From Bacteroides sp. (lineage in GTDB: Bacteria > Bacteroidota > Bacteroidia > Bacteroidales > Bacteroidaceae): DNA of 64,000 nt. This document shows, in pieces, positions 44,914-53,370 of this stretch (position 1 is the first letter of the stretch; the number at the start of each line of letters is the position of its first letter). The notes below the pieces were generated by a model. The model saw only the letters and a list, made by a program, of their open reading frames with translations. It ran no database searches and was not told where the DNA came from. A program made the position numbers and the translations under genes. The stretch is from the NCBI GenBank assembly GCA_019416685.1, contig DXWV01000055.1, positions 131,340-195,339 on the forward strand. The letters are read 5' to 3'.

Positions 44914-47124
44914 TTATGGGATTGTTGGCTTCTTCTCCCTTGCTACCGTTACCGAATAAATACGGTTGCTACGCTTTCCCAGATGTTCTAACTTCATAGA
45001 ATTCTTCCCGGCAGTCAATGTCACCGGAAAAGCAAACTCTCCTTTTTTACTACCCGACGTAGCTAAATAACCGATATTCTCACTTACCAGCTGATTGTTA
45101 AGATACAGGTAGGAAGGTACCGGACTACCGCCCGAATAAGAAAACAGCAAATAATATTCTCCCGTTGCAGGAACATCAATCTGCCATGTCAACGCTCCTT
45201 TTGAACTCCCTTTTTCACCACGAAACTCTGCAAAGCTTCCAGCCTCAACAATGGCAGAACCCTCGGTTTGTGCTTCTTTCACATCATAACAACGTACATC
45301 TGTAAAACTCCTGACAACCAGTTTCTGTACCGCCTGTACTGTACCGCCTTTCTTCACAGCCAGTTCATACATTAATGACGTCTCCGGTCTCACCACGCAA
45401 GAATCATTGGCAGCTACTGCCTCTCCATTTAGCAATACTTCTTCCCCATTTGATGTTTTCCAATACAGAGTAACAGATTGATCTTCTATTTTAGAAATAC
45501 GGTCGGAATAAAAATATTCAATAGCAGGACGCTCTGCATCCAGAGGGACACGATAAAGCTCAATCCCCTTGCCTGTTTTCAGATTACGTGAGTACATACG
45601 ATCATCCGGGTTATTCCAATGTTCATGTACTCCCAAACTCTTCTGTGCCCGGCCTTCATACCTAATTCCTGAAGGAGGATTGCCTATATTGGCCGCTTCA
45701 TGCATAAAGTTATCCGCATTGGCTGCAACAGGCATTTCCGAACGTATAAAGTCCAGTACTACCGACTCTATAGCTACCTGGTCATTAGAAGCCAGAAAAC
45801 TTGATGTCCATCCATCGTTAAAAGGAGCACGTTTGAAACGAACAGCACGTCCGTTATGAATAGGATTCACGTACATAGCATCTACAATGTATACAAGTGT
45901 ATTTCCCCCCAAACGTTCATGTGCCATCAAATCAACAATACTGTTATATGTTCCCATTCCCCGAAACTTAGACCAATCGCGGATAGACAGATGCAAAGGA
46001 GAAACATTGCCAATGGAACCAAAATGATTTTTGCCGGTAGCTGTTATTCCCGTCTGCCCTGCACTGTCCTTCCAATTATCGGTAGGACGGGAATGACGCT
46101 TCATTAATGCCATATTAATCATATAATCCGCCTCATAGGCAGCACGTGCCAGACTCATTGCACCCGGATCGGTTATTTCACTTGAATAGCGAATTACATC
46201 GGGTACGAAACCTCCCCAATTCTGATAGACTACATCAGGATAAACCGGTTGCAGGTAAGTATAAATGGCAGAGATACCACGACGCTGTGCATCATATACT
46301 GTAATACAGTGCTGAGGTACGTTCATTATATCGACCAACTGATGCAGAAGTGCATAGACAGACTGTGGAGTAGCATCTATTATATTACTTCCGCCATTAT
46401 CATTCAGATTTACTTTTATAGCTATTTTTTCTCCTTCTTTATATCCTGTAGCTCCCTTACCTTTTTTCTTATTAAAGGTACGGAACAGTTCATCCCAGGC
46501 ACGGTCTATTGTTTTTTGGTGGGTCAAAGAGATGATGACTCCCTCCATCATGTCACACACACGGGTCTGACTATTATTATCCGCATCCGAATATAGTCCG
46601 TGTTTACCATCCCAAACCGCTGCCTGCGGATCATGCGCCCAAGCCACACGTCCCGGGTGAATGCCTCGTGCCACTCCCATTGGTGCATTGGGTTTATCTG
46701 TCGGAGTAAAAGTCCCCATATCCGAACCATTGTCTATCTGCTTGCCAACCGCCTGTCCGAACAAAGAATTATCTACCGACATTATATAAAATGTGCCTGA
46801 AAGTAAAACACCGGCAAAAAGTACGGCAAGCCCCTTATAGAAATGTCGTGAATTCCGGAGTTGAAGAAATTTCTTCCAAGCTCCCCACCCTACTAATGTA
46901 CTACTGAAAAAAGCCAGAAAAGAAAAAGCCAGTGGTGCTGCTACTTGCTGACAAGGATAAGCAATACGTGAAGGTTTAGGTACTACTCGAATGAGAAACC
47001 AGATTAGTGCCGTTAACCCCATTAATGGGAAGCAAATTTTAAGAACCACATTCTTTTTATTAATACCAACAATTCGTCCACTTCGGGGACAGGTTTTAAA
47101 AAACCAGTTTTTTATCTTTTTCAT
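44914..47124 (-). CDS. Membrane-anchored DUF362 protein with C-terminal CBM35-like domain
   Basis: The N-terminus has about three transmembrane helices (residues about 28-45, 63-82, 98-117) and no cleavable signal. The large domain after them (about 145-510) fits DUF362, with GEKIAIKVNLNDNGG, ITVYDAQRRG and a long conserved block including LYIVDAMY-like and HEHWNNPDDRMYSRNL segments. The last 130 residues form a beta-sandwich like CBM35/CBM6 (EAGSFAEFRG ... GEYYLLFSYSGGSPV ... GKNSMKLEHLGKRSNRIYSV). DUF362 has no settled activity. The gene at 47245-48819 is a shorter paralogue lacking the CBM. Presence in a PUL suggests a redox, maturation or glycan-linked role at the cytoplasmic membrane, which is inference. 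Confidence 0.85.
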   Translation of the reverse strand: MKKIKNWFFKTCPRSGRIVGINKKNVVLKICFPLMGLTALIWFLIRVVPKPSRIAYPCQQVAAPLAFSFLAFFSSTLVGWGAWKKFLQLRNSRHFYKGLAVLFAGVLLSGTFYIMSVDNSLFGQAVGKQIDNGSDMGTFTPTDKPNAPMGVARGIHPGRVAWAHDPQAAVWDGKHGLYSDADNNSQTRVCDMMEGVIISLTHQKTIDRAWDELFRTFNKKKGKGATGYKEGEKIAIKVNLNDNGGSNIIDATPQSVYALLHQLVDIMNVPQHCITVYDAQRRGISAIYTYLQPVYPDVVYQNWGGFVPDVIRYSSEITDPGAMSLARAAYEADYMINMALMKRHSRPTDNWKDSAGQTGITATGKNHFGSIGNVSPLHLSIRDWSKFRGMGTYNSIVDLMAHERLGGNTLVYIVDAMYVNPIHNGRAVRFKRAPFNDGWTSSFLASNDQVAIESVVLDFIRSEMPVAANADNFMHEAANIGNPPSGIRYEGRAQKSLGVHEHWNNPDDRMYSRNLKTGKGIELYRVPLDAERPAIEYFYSDRISKIEDQSVTLYWKTSNGEEVLLNGEAVAANDSCVVRPETSLMYELAVKKGGTVQAVQKLVVRSFTDVRCYDVKEAQTEGSAIVEAGSFAEFRGEKGSSKGALTWQIDVPATGEYYLLFSYSGGSPVPSYLYLNNQLVSENIGYLATSGSKKGEFAFPVTLTAGKNSMKLEHLGKRSNRIYSVTVAREKKPTIP

Positions 47125-47182
47125 ATTATCAGATACATTAAATTCTCACTTTGTTACGTCACAAAAGTAGTTATATAAAAAA

Positions 47183-47226
47183 GAGACGATTTTAAGTATT
47201 CATTCAAATACTATAGAAATCGTCTC
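47183..47226 (-). terminator. Rho-independent terminator after the shorter DUF362 gene
   Basis: GAGACGATTT (47183-47192) pairs with AAATCGTCTC (47217-47226), with a second inner stem AGTATT/AATACT (47195-47200, 47207-47212). On the - strand the stem is followed by TTTTTTATA. It lies 18 bp after the stop of 47245-48819, so the two DUF362 genes are probably separate transcripts. Confidence 0.88.
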
Positions 47227-47244
47227 ATACATCAATAAAAACAC

Positions 47245-48819
47245 TTATTTCTTCTTATATACCAGTTCAATTCCGCTCTTTTGTCCTAAATTACGACTAT
47301 ACTGTTTATCTGTAGGATTATTCCAATGTTCTAATACACCAAGACTATGTACACCTGTTCCGTCCTGTTCGGGATCATAGAAAGTGCCGGATAGCGGATT
47401 ATTTGCCAATGCTGCTTCCACAAGATACATATCACAGTAATTCACATCTGCCATCCGTGGAAACTCCGTACTAAGAAAATCAATACCTACAGCATCAATT
47501 GCTACAGGATCTTGCGAAGCAAATAAAGAACAGGGCCAATTGCCTCCAAAAGGCTCCATCTTCCATTTTCCAGAAGGAGCCCCATTCACCTTTTCTGATC
47601 CATAAAGCCCGTCAATAAGAAAAAGCATGGTCTTTTGTCCTAAATCTTTGTGAGCAATATAATCAGTAAACGTCATATATCGCGGACGTCCGCCACGATC
47701 CTGATTAAAGTTATTATGCTGATTCTTACGAAAATTGCGATCAATATCAGTGACACCATACCAATTTTTTGCACAAAGCGTAACACCTTGACCTCCATGG
47801 CCCTTCAACAAAGCCATATTGATAAGATAATCAGCCTCAATAGCGCAACAAGCCAGACCGCGAGCCAGCTTTCCGTTATCAACCGAGTATGGAATGGCAT
47901 CGGAGATATAGGTTGATTTCACCCGTCCGTTCCCCCCTTCATTATCCAGATAAGTTACATCAGGAAACTCTGTATTACATTTTTCAAATAAAGTATGAGT
48001 GATAAAGCGACTCGCATCAAACACCGTGATCTGTTGTTGAGGGATCCCTCCCTCGTATATCAGGCTACGCAACAAGGAAAGCACAAGATGCGGAGAAGCG
48101 TTCAGTTCTTCGGAGTCATCATGTGAAAACGTATTGTTCTGATTGATTTTAATTGCAATCTTTTCCCCTTTCCGATATCCCTTACCACCTTTGCCATGTT
48201 CGCGATTAAAGTAGGCAAACAGAGCATTCCATGCTTTCTTCTCACTTTTCTCACCCGTCAAAGAAAGAAGAGACTGCACCACTAACCAATCTGCATCCGA
48301 CTGATTGGTGTAATGATCTTCATACCAGAAACCAGTACCTTTCTCCCATGTTGCAGCTCCGGGAGCATGTGACCAGACAACACGACCGGGATAAATTCCT
48401 TTTGCCGTACCCACAGGGTTATTCTTTCCCCATGCCATCTTCGGTTCACTAACAGGAAGAACGATTTGCGCCAGCATCTCACCACTGTTCTCTATCGCCA
48501 TCATACCTCCGAAAAATATCAATAAAAAGAAAAACAACGTTGTATAAAGGTAATGACGTGCACGCAATGCCTGTTTCATCTTCCGGTAGCTGAACCATGC
48601 ACCTGTAAAAGACAACAGATAGACGACGAAAGCAGACATCATAGGAGCAGCTGCCTGCATACAAGGATAGGTAGCCCGCGAAGGCTTAGGAACCACACGA
48701 ACCAGAAACCAAACTGTAGAAGAGATACCCAACCCCCAAAAGAGGAAAATATGATACCACCTGGCTCTGTTACAACTCTCAACTTTCTGCCTGAAATAGA
48801 GATATATCTTCTTTATCAT
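47245..48819 (-). CDS. Membrane-anchored DUF362 protein (paralogue without CBM)
   Basis: The 524-residue protein has the same plan as the neighbour: a basic N-terminus, about three transmembrane helices (about 22-42, 56-78, 93-112; both proteins share VVPKPSRxxYPC) and a DUF362 domain (KGEKIAIKINQNN, QITVFDASRFITH, LINMALLKGHGGQG, EHWNNPTDKQYSRNLG at the end). It ends where the paralogue continues into its CBM35-like domain. The pair presumably arose by duplication. Activity unknown. Confidence 0.85.
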   Translation of the reverse strand: MIKKIYLYFRQKVESCNRARWYHIFLFWGLGISSTVWFLVRVVPKPSRATYPCMQAAAPMMSAFVVYLLSFTGAWFSYRKMKQALRARHYLYTTLFFFLLIFFGGMMAIENSGEMLAQIVLPVSEPKMAWGKNNPVGTAKGIYPGRVVWSHAPGAATWEKGTGFWYEDHYTNQSDADWLVVQSLLSLTGEKSEKKAWNALFAYFNREHGKGGKGYRKGEKIAIKINQNNTFSHDDSEELNASPHLVLSLLRSLIYEGGIPQQQITVFDASRFITHTLFEKCNTEFPDVTYLDNEGGNGRVKSTYISDAIPYSVDNGKLARGLACCAIEADYLINMALLKGHGGQGVTLCAKNWYGVTDIDRNFRKNQHNNFNQDRGGRPRYMTFTDYIAHKDLGQKTMLFLIDGLYGSEKVNGAPSGKWKMEPFGGNWPCSLFASQDPVAIDAVGIDFLSTEFPRMADVNYCDMYLVEAALANNPLSGTFYDPEQDGTGVHSLGVLEHWNNPTDKQYSRNLGQKSGIELVYKKK

Positions 48820-48884
48820 TTTCTTTGACTATTAATTATAATAAGTACTGTATCCTAATTAAATGATAGTATCATTGAAACGCA

Positions 48885-49108
48885 GCAGATTATCACAAAT
48901 TCACGCAAAGAATATCGTCTCTCAAGTAGTACAGCAAGCCTTCTAATTTGCGATAATCTGCGATCATTTACGTTTTAATAAAACGCTATCATAGTATGAA
49001 TTAAATTTGAAGTATTACTTAAGTAATAATACTTAGTGCTTCGTTACATATATTATTATGTTCCATTACATATATTGTTATATCCCGTTACATATACTGT
49101 TAGGAAGG
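48885..49108. repeat. Intergenic region with inverted repeat, palindrome and three 22-bp tandem repeats
   Basis: The 311-bp gap upstream of the DUF362 gene has no gene. It contains a 17-bp inverted repeat with one mismatch (48885-48901 and 48945-48961, GCAGATTATC-type words), the palindrome ATTACTTAAGTAAT (49014-49027) and three 22-bp tandem units at 49043-49064, 49065-49086 and 49087-49108, each beginning (G/A)TTACATATA. The 22-bp period matches the spacing of the candidate HTCS operator though the sequence differs. Confidence 0.65.
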
Positions 49109-49130
49109 GTCCGCTCTGATGAGAAGAAAA

Positions 49131-51965
49131 TCATTGTCTTATATCTTCGCAGTCTATCAATTTCACTTCTTCTTTATCTGATATTCCTTTATCCACCTGC
49201 AAACTTTCTACCTCACCTCCTATCACATCATCCATCACTACAGCATAGCGTCCATCCGGTTGTTCGGCAGCAATACGACAATTCTTCAATAAGAAGCCCT
49301 TGACATGGCGTGCCCAAAATCCGAACGCCGGCTGTATCTTCAGGTCTCCTACATTATAGCGGCCTACTCCTATCTCCGGTGGATATGCTTTTGCATCTTC
49401 CGACGGATGGCCTCCCTTTACTTTCAAACTCACATCATGGAATTGCACATTATTGATGTACCCCGTATGGTTCCCATCCGGCAGACGGAATGTCAACCCA
49501 CCTTCCACAACATCCGAATCAGGCAGTTTAAATCCTGCAATAATAGGAGTCGCTTTACTTTGTGAACCGTCATAAGCTTTCCAACGGTCGCCACGAAATG
49601 AACTACCACCATAGACCTCTTCAATATCCACCCCACAGATAACAATATTCTCTACCTGCCCAATGTTAGAATTGGTTACAAGCAGTTCCTTACGTACCAC
49701 TCCATTTTCAGTGAAAGTAAACGGAGCAACATCGGCTCCCAATACACGCCCACGATTGGAAATAGAGATAAAGAAGGGGGCTCTCGTACGACGCATTACC
49801 GAACGGGAATGTATAGGACCTGTTTTACCGCTATTCAGATAAACATTCTTCACATGACCACCATCATTGGTAGAAATAGAAAAACCCGCCTTATTAGCAC
49901 CCAACACATAGATATTATCCACATACAGATCCTGAATATCATCTGCTGTTTCTGATCCTATCTGAAAGAGATTACAGTTAGTATCTCCCACAATATTTCT
50001 CACCATGTAATGGCGTGCCGGACGAGTAAAGCCCAATGAACAATCCGAACCGAGTTTTACAATATCATCCGAACTTACCTTAGAGTAGATATTTGTTACC
50101 GTCACATCATTGCATGCCATAAAATCATAAATATCGCGGGCATTCTTTGTACTATGCTTTGCAAAGTAAGTATCATGTACATGAATACCATCCGTACCTG
50201 TAGCCAACAACACAAAATGCCCTCCCTGATCAATGTGCAGCATTGTACTGTCACTATATAACCTGTTATCTCCTTCTATATAATAAGGTATGTCCTTTTC
50301 TGGATCATACCACATATCTTTCTTTACATCCCATCCGCCAATCTCTACATTCGTACAAAGTTTTAAAGAAAACATTTTATCACTACGTTTCTCCGGAGAA
50401 TTATTCATCACTTTATCCGAAGTCACAATATTACCATTACCGGTAATACGCCCCGTACCTACAACTTTTACATTGTCAATTCGTTCTCCAAAGAACATGC
50501 AATTGCGAAAGAAAGTATGTCCTACATCTTGCTTCGTAAGATAATTTTCCGGGTCGGCATAAGGACGCGGGTCTGTGGGCGAGAGCCCTGAACGATAAGC
50601 ACGATCACTAAACCAGGTTGCCTCGGGAGCATCGGCACCGGGCAATGCCTGTATCGTAGCATCACTATCCAGATGCAACCACACATTACTTTGTAAATGG
50701 ATAGTACGTACATTATAGGTTCCTTGGGTAAATCGAAGGATACCACCTCCCAAACGGCTCATATTGATAATAGCCTCATTGATAGCTTCCGTATCATCAG
50801 CTACTCCATCTCCTTTTACACGATAATCTCTGATATCTTTTCGTCCGGTATAGAACCATACAGTGTTGGATTCTCCTTTATTCCGCCCTCCTGTGACACG
50901 AAGTTTGAAAGCATACAGGCGATTCGGTTCCAATCCGTTCGCAGCTGTCTCACGACTATCAGGAGTTACTTCCGCCCGGGCTGTTGTCCATGTATTCCCA
51001 CCGTCTGCTGATTGAAGCAGTTCTACGGAAGAAGCGTTGTGAGGGGGAGTCCAGGAAAAAGAGGCATACGTATATTCCTGTCCGGGACGATACGTAAAAT
51101 CACGCAACGGAGTACGTACAAGATCAGCAACAGTGGTAATGCCTTCCAAATCTGCCACAGCAACAGGACTCTGCAATACTTCCGGCTTTGAAGTTGTATA
51201 AATAGCTTCAAAGCGATTTATTCCTTTACGCACCGGAGCTACTCCACGAAAGCAGATCCGCAGATCCGGACCATTTGAAGGTCGAAAATCAAGACCACTA
51301 AATACAATCACCGTTCCCCGCTCACCTTCATCCCGCAAGGCTACATTCCCCACTTTATTATATGAGTAGTGAGTGCCGGTACGCCCTATCGATTGTTTAG
51401 GCAGATCACGCAATAATACCTCCCCACGTCCTATCACGTTCACGGTTGTATTATCAAGTGTCACGACGATACCTGCCGGGACACGGATTTCTACCTTCAC
51501 CATCGGACTTCGCTGTCCGGCCCGGAAATCAAGAAAAATGTTACCCGGCGCGTTTATTGTAGCCTGTTCGCGATGTAACAACAATTGTGCCGGAAGGGCA
51601 GCATTTCTTATTCCAATCATCCACCGCCGGGTGACTTTTCCCTGTGGAGAAACTAACTCCATACGATCACCTTCCAAGGGCGTTCTATCTACCTTGATAT
51701 TACCATGCATATCCGTCACCCGGCAAACTGCTTTTTCCGACTTGGAAAAGAGTTCTACTAATTCAGTAACGGAAGGTAAAGTAGAAACCAGTCCCTCCCC
51801 CTCGGGAGTATCTACTGTATATCGGTACGTCGTTCCGGAAGATAATAATAAAGAATCTGCTTTCAAGACCCAGGGAGTAAGCCCGGAAGCTGCCTGTGCA
51901 CTCATTCCCAGACAACATAAAGCAAACCAAAGCACAGGTGTTTTTCGTGTAATAGAATTCATCAT
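49131..51965 (-). CDS. Modular GH28-like (pectin-lyase fold) enzyme with N-terminal beta domains and FN3
   Basis: The 944-residue exported protein (signal ends near residue 26, MSAQAA) has about 270 residues of beta-rich N-terminal domains, a fibronectin type III domain (about 300-385, EYTYASFSWTPPHNASSVELLQ as pattern), then a right-handed beta-helix from about 390 starting DYRVKGDGVADDTEAINEAI. Likely catalytic carboxylates are in ATGTDGIHVHDT, SSDDIVKLG and STNDGGHV, in the arrangement of GH28/pectate-lyase-like enzymes. This long architecture is known in Bacteroides pectin loci. It heads the - strand gene series; a -7 box lies 49 bp upstream (52014-52021). Exo-polygalacturonase or rhamnogalacturonan hydrolase are both possible. 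Confidence 0.85.
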   Translation of the reverse strand: MMNSITRKTPVLWFALCCLGMSAQAASGLTPWVLKADSLLLSSGTTYRYTVDTPEGEGLVSTLPSVTELVELFSKSEKAVCRVTDMHGNIKVDRTPLEGDRMELVSPQGKVTRRWMIGIRNAALPAQLLLHREQATINAPGNIFLDFRAGQRSPMVKVEIRVPAGIVVTLDNTTVNVIGRGEVLLRDLPKQSIGRTGTHYSYNKVGNVALRDEGERGTVIVFSGLDFRPSNGPDLRICFRGVAPVRKGINRFEAIYTTSKPEVLQSPVAVADLEGITTVADLVRTPLRDFTYRPGQEYTYASFSWTPPHNASSVELLQSADGGNTWTTARAEVTPDSRETAANGLEPNRLYAFKLRVTGGRNKGESNTVWFYTGRKDIRDYRVKGDGVADDTEAINEAIINMSRLGGGILRFTQGTYNVRTIHLQSNVWLHLDSDATIQALPGADAPEATWFSDRAYRSGLSPTDPRPYADPENYLTKQDVGHTFFRNCMFFGERIDNVKVVGTGRITGNGNIVTSDKVMNNSPEKRSDKMFSLKLCTNVEIGGWDVKKDMWYDPEKDIPYYIEGDNRLYSDSTMLHIDQGGHFVLLATGTDGIHVHDTYFAKHSTKNARDIYDFMACNDVTVTNIYSKVSSDDIVKLGSDCSLGFTRPARHYMVRNIVGDTNCNLFQIGSETADDIQDLYVDNIYVLGANKAGFSISTNDGGHVKNVYLNSGKTGPIHSRSVMRRTRAPFFISISNRGRVLGADVAPFTFTENGVVRKELLVTNSNIGQVENIVICGVDIEEVYGGSSFRGDRWKAYDGSQSKATPIIAGFKLPDSDVVEGGLTFRLPDGNHTGYINNVQFHDVSLKVKGGHPSEDAKAYPPEIGVGRYNVGDLKIQPAFGFWARHVKGFLLKNCRIAAEQPDGRYAVVMDDVIGGEVESLQVDKGISDKEEVKLIDCEDIRQ

Positions 51966-52013
51966 TCAATCCTCTAAAATAGTTTTAATTCTCAATTAAC
52001 TTTATCACAGCGG

Positions 52014-52021
52014 CAAAGCTA
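52014..52021 (-). promoter_or_regulatory. -7 box upstream of the modular GH28-like gene
   Basis: The - strand reads TAGCTTTG, an exact TAnnTTTG match, giving a leader of about 42 nt before the ATG at 51965. No convincing -33 is present, which would fit activator dependence; the terminator of the LytTR remnant ends just upstream. Confidence 0.5.
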
Positions 52022-52035
52022 ACGGAAAAAAGAAA

Positions 52036-52066
52036 AAAGCCTTTGCAGTGTTGTCGCAAAGGCTTT
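52036..52066 (-). terminator. Terminator of the LytTR remnant
   Basis: AAAGCCTTTGC (52036-52046) and GCAAAGGCTTT (52056-52066) form a perfect 11-bp stem. On the - strand it is followed by TTTTCTTTTTTCC. It lies 31 bp after the stop of the LytTR fragment. Confidence 0.88.
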
Positions 52067-52097
52067 CAATTTTATATCATAAATGTAGAAACAAGAG

Positions 52098-52240
52098 TCA
52101 ATAATTGAGCCAAACCTTAAATGAAGCTATCTTCTCCTTACTTACCAATATTTTGTCTTTGAATGGGGGAACGACCTCTACCACTACTTTGTTTTGAAAA
52201 TAAGGCTCTATTTTACGGATAGCATTTATTTTACCCCCCG
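52098..52240 (-). pseudogene. 3' remnant of a LytTR-domain response regulator
   Basis: An open - strand frame without a start codon encodes GKINAIRKIEPYFQNKVVV followed by PPFKDKILVSKEKIASFKVW and a TGA at 52098-52100. This is the C-terminal half of a LytTR DNA-binding domain (the N(L/V)xxIxxIEP ... KIxVSR/KxKxxxFKxWL pattern). Upstream of about 52240 the frame loses similarity exactly where the AACGTTTTGTGCTGAAAG repeat begins, so the rest of the gene was deleted or replaced. An intact terminator still follows it. LytTR regulators commonly pair with a histidine kinase; none is left here. Confidence 0.7.
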
Positions 52241-52243
52241 CAG

Positions 52244-52343
52244 AACGTTTTGTGCTGAAAGCTTGAGGGGTGAAAAATTGCCGAATCTGCTATATATCAA
52301 TAAGATAAGGAGGAATAGACGAAAAAACGTTTTGTGCTGAAAG
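52244..52343. repeat. 18-bp direct repeat, 82 bp apart, at the LytTR break
   Basis: AACGTTTTGTGCTGAAAG occurs at 52244-52261 and 52326-52343; both copies continue with a similar GGGTGAA block. The left copy touches the point where LytTR coding similarity ends. The remaining sequence to 52465 has no gene I can support. Confidence 0.7.
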
Positions 52344-52465
52344 TTCTTCAATGGGTGAATGAAGGTTTATCTTCGGTAGTCTATTTAACCGGCGGCGGGC
52401 TTGTAGTAGTGATGGAGAGTTAAATATCGACCGGCGCAATGTTTGTTGTGTCTAAAAGATGAAGA

Positions 52466-52503
52466 AAAAGAGGTGTCTATTTTTTGATTTAGACGCCTCT
52501 TTT
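52466..52503. terminator. Bidirectional terminator hairpin
   Basis: AAAAGAGGTGTCTA (52466-52479) pairs with TAGACGCCTCTTTT (52490-52503), one G-T wobble, 10-nt loop, with A-rich and T-rich flanks that serve either strand. On the - strand it lies 32 bp after the 69-residue gene. Confidence 0.85.
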
Positions 52504-52535
52504 TGTGATGGTAGATACTTGCTACTTTGAGAAGC

Positions 52536-52745
52536 TTATTTGCGCTCAGAGCGCACTAATTCGCCTATTTTGATGATAGCACGTTGTGTTTGGTAGACTG
52601 AATTCTCCTTCCATTTGGCATTTCTGAGAGTATTGTATTTTACCCCTATCTGTTCTGGCGTGAACACCGTATAAATGGCAGCTATTGAGCCAAAATAACG
52701 ATCTATCTTTTCGAAGATCAAATGTACATGAATTATCTTCTCCAT
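52536..52745 (-). CDS. Small conserved hypothetical protein (69 aa)
   Basis: The 69-residue protein has no signal peptide or membrane segment and contains FGSIAAIYTVFTPEQIGVKY and a basic C-terminus (RAIIKIGELVRSERK). From memory, very similar small proteins are widespread and unnamed in Bacteroides genomes; its function is unknown. It has a well-formed promoter (52773-52803) and a terminator, so it is a real monocistronic gene. It is the last host-type gene before the prophage repeats, though a phage origin cannot be excluded. Confidence 0.75.
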   Translation of the reverse strand: MEKIIHVHLIFEKIDRYFGSIAAIYTVFTPEQIGVKYNTLRNAKWKENSVYQTQRAIIKIGELVRSERK

Positions 52746-52756
52746 ATTCTACTTAT

Positions 52757-52803
52757 TGCATATATTTAATTGCAAAAATAGTGCATATACTTATTATTTG
52801 CAA
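52757..52803 (-). promoter_or_regulatory. Promoter of the 69-aa gene with TGCATATA direct repeats
   Basis: On the - strand TTG (52803-52801) is followed by 20 bp and TATTTTTG (52780-52773), both consensus. TGCATATA occurs at 52757-52764 and 52782-52789, 25 bp apart and flanking the -7 box, each followed by TTGCAA a few bases on; these could bind a regulator. Confidence 0.65.
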
Positions 52804-52905
52804 GTATTGTATAAGAAAGTACTTGATAAAATAGTGCATTCGGATGTATTATCTGCTTTGTTCGTGTCTATACTCTCATAAGTCTTAATTTTGTGTTAAA
52901 TTTGA

Positions 52906-52986
52906 GTTTGGATATACACTTGGGTATACATTTGGATATACAGTGAAATTCTTGAAAAGCTATGTATTTATAAGTTTGGATATACA
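52906..52986 (+). repeat. Repeated TTTGGATATACA sites, candidate transposase-binding sites at the phage left end
   Basis: GTTTGGATATACA at 52906-52918, TTGGGTATACA at 52920-52930, TTTGGATATACA at 52931-52942 and GTTTGGATATACA at 52974-52986 are in direct orientation. Weaker relatives (TTCGGATGTAT near 52838, TTGGATAT near 53146) flank them. Several same-direction sites next to one end is what Mu-type transposases require. The rest of the 625-bp gap to 53370 holds the promoter and structured RNA listed below. Confidence 0.65.
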
Positions 52987-53145
52987 AAACAGCGTCCTAA
53001 CAGGTACGATTCAGAATAGCATAGGGTGTTTAAATTCTGCTAAAAGTACATATTTCTTCGGATTGGGGGATACATACGGCACAGGGGTAATTAAAAGATA
53101 AACGATATTACTTGTTGACATACAGATATTTACACGGGATTTTGA

Positions 53146-53190
53146 TTGGATATTGAAAAGAAAAGTATATATTTGTGGTGTCTTAAGACA
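53146..53190 (+). promoter_or_regulatory. Bacteroides-type promoter with TGTCTTAAGACA palindrome at the start site
   Basis: TTG (53146-53148), 19 bp, then TATATTTG (53168-53175) is an excellent promoter on the + strand. The perfect 12-bp palindrome TGTCTTAAGACA (53179-53190) covers the expected start site near 53182 and may be an operator. Confidence 0.7.
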
Positions 53191-53360
53191 TAAGATGGTA
53201 ATATTGGCGTGATTGTGTAGGGTAATGGTACAAAAGAACCGGTTCGAATCCGGATTGCGCTTCAATGGATTAGGAGAACGGAGAAGTTCCTGCGTACGAG
53301 GAACAAAGAGTTATTTATTGTTGGTTTAGCTCCCGGTGATAGGGCCGGGAGCTTTAAAGC
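53182..53360 (+). ncRNA. Candidate structured RNA with tRNA-like fold lacking an anticodon arm
   Basis: Downstream of a strong promoter, 53206-53212 (GGCGTGA) can pair with 53255-53261 (TTGCGCT; three G-T wobbles) as an acceptor stem, TGTA/TACA makes a D-like arm with loop GGGTAATGG, and CCGG-TTCGAAT-CCGG is a consensus T-arm. Only about five bases separate the D-like and T arms, so there is no anticodon arm. A hairpin GTTCCT/AGGAAC (53286-53304) and a stronger one AGCTCCCGG/CCGGGAGCT (53328-53353) follow, the latter followed by TTTAAAG and just before the ATG at 53371. It could be a phage small RNA, a regulatory leader, or a decayed tRNA. Confidence 0.4.
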
Positions 53361-53370
53361 AAAGTCTAAA

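Noticed and set aside
49043..49108. CRISPR mini-array
   Set aside because: The 22-bp units are contiguous without spacers and diverged; tandem repeat fits better.
53206..53261. Functional tRNA gene
   Set aside because: There is no room for an anticodon arm and three acceptor pairs are wobbles, so a normal tRNA is excluded.
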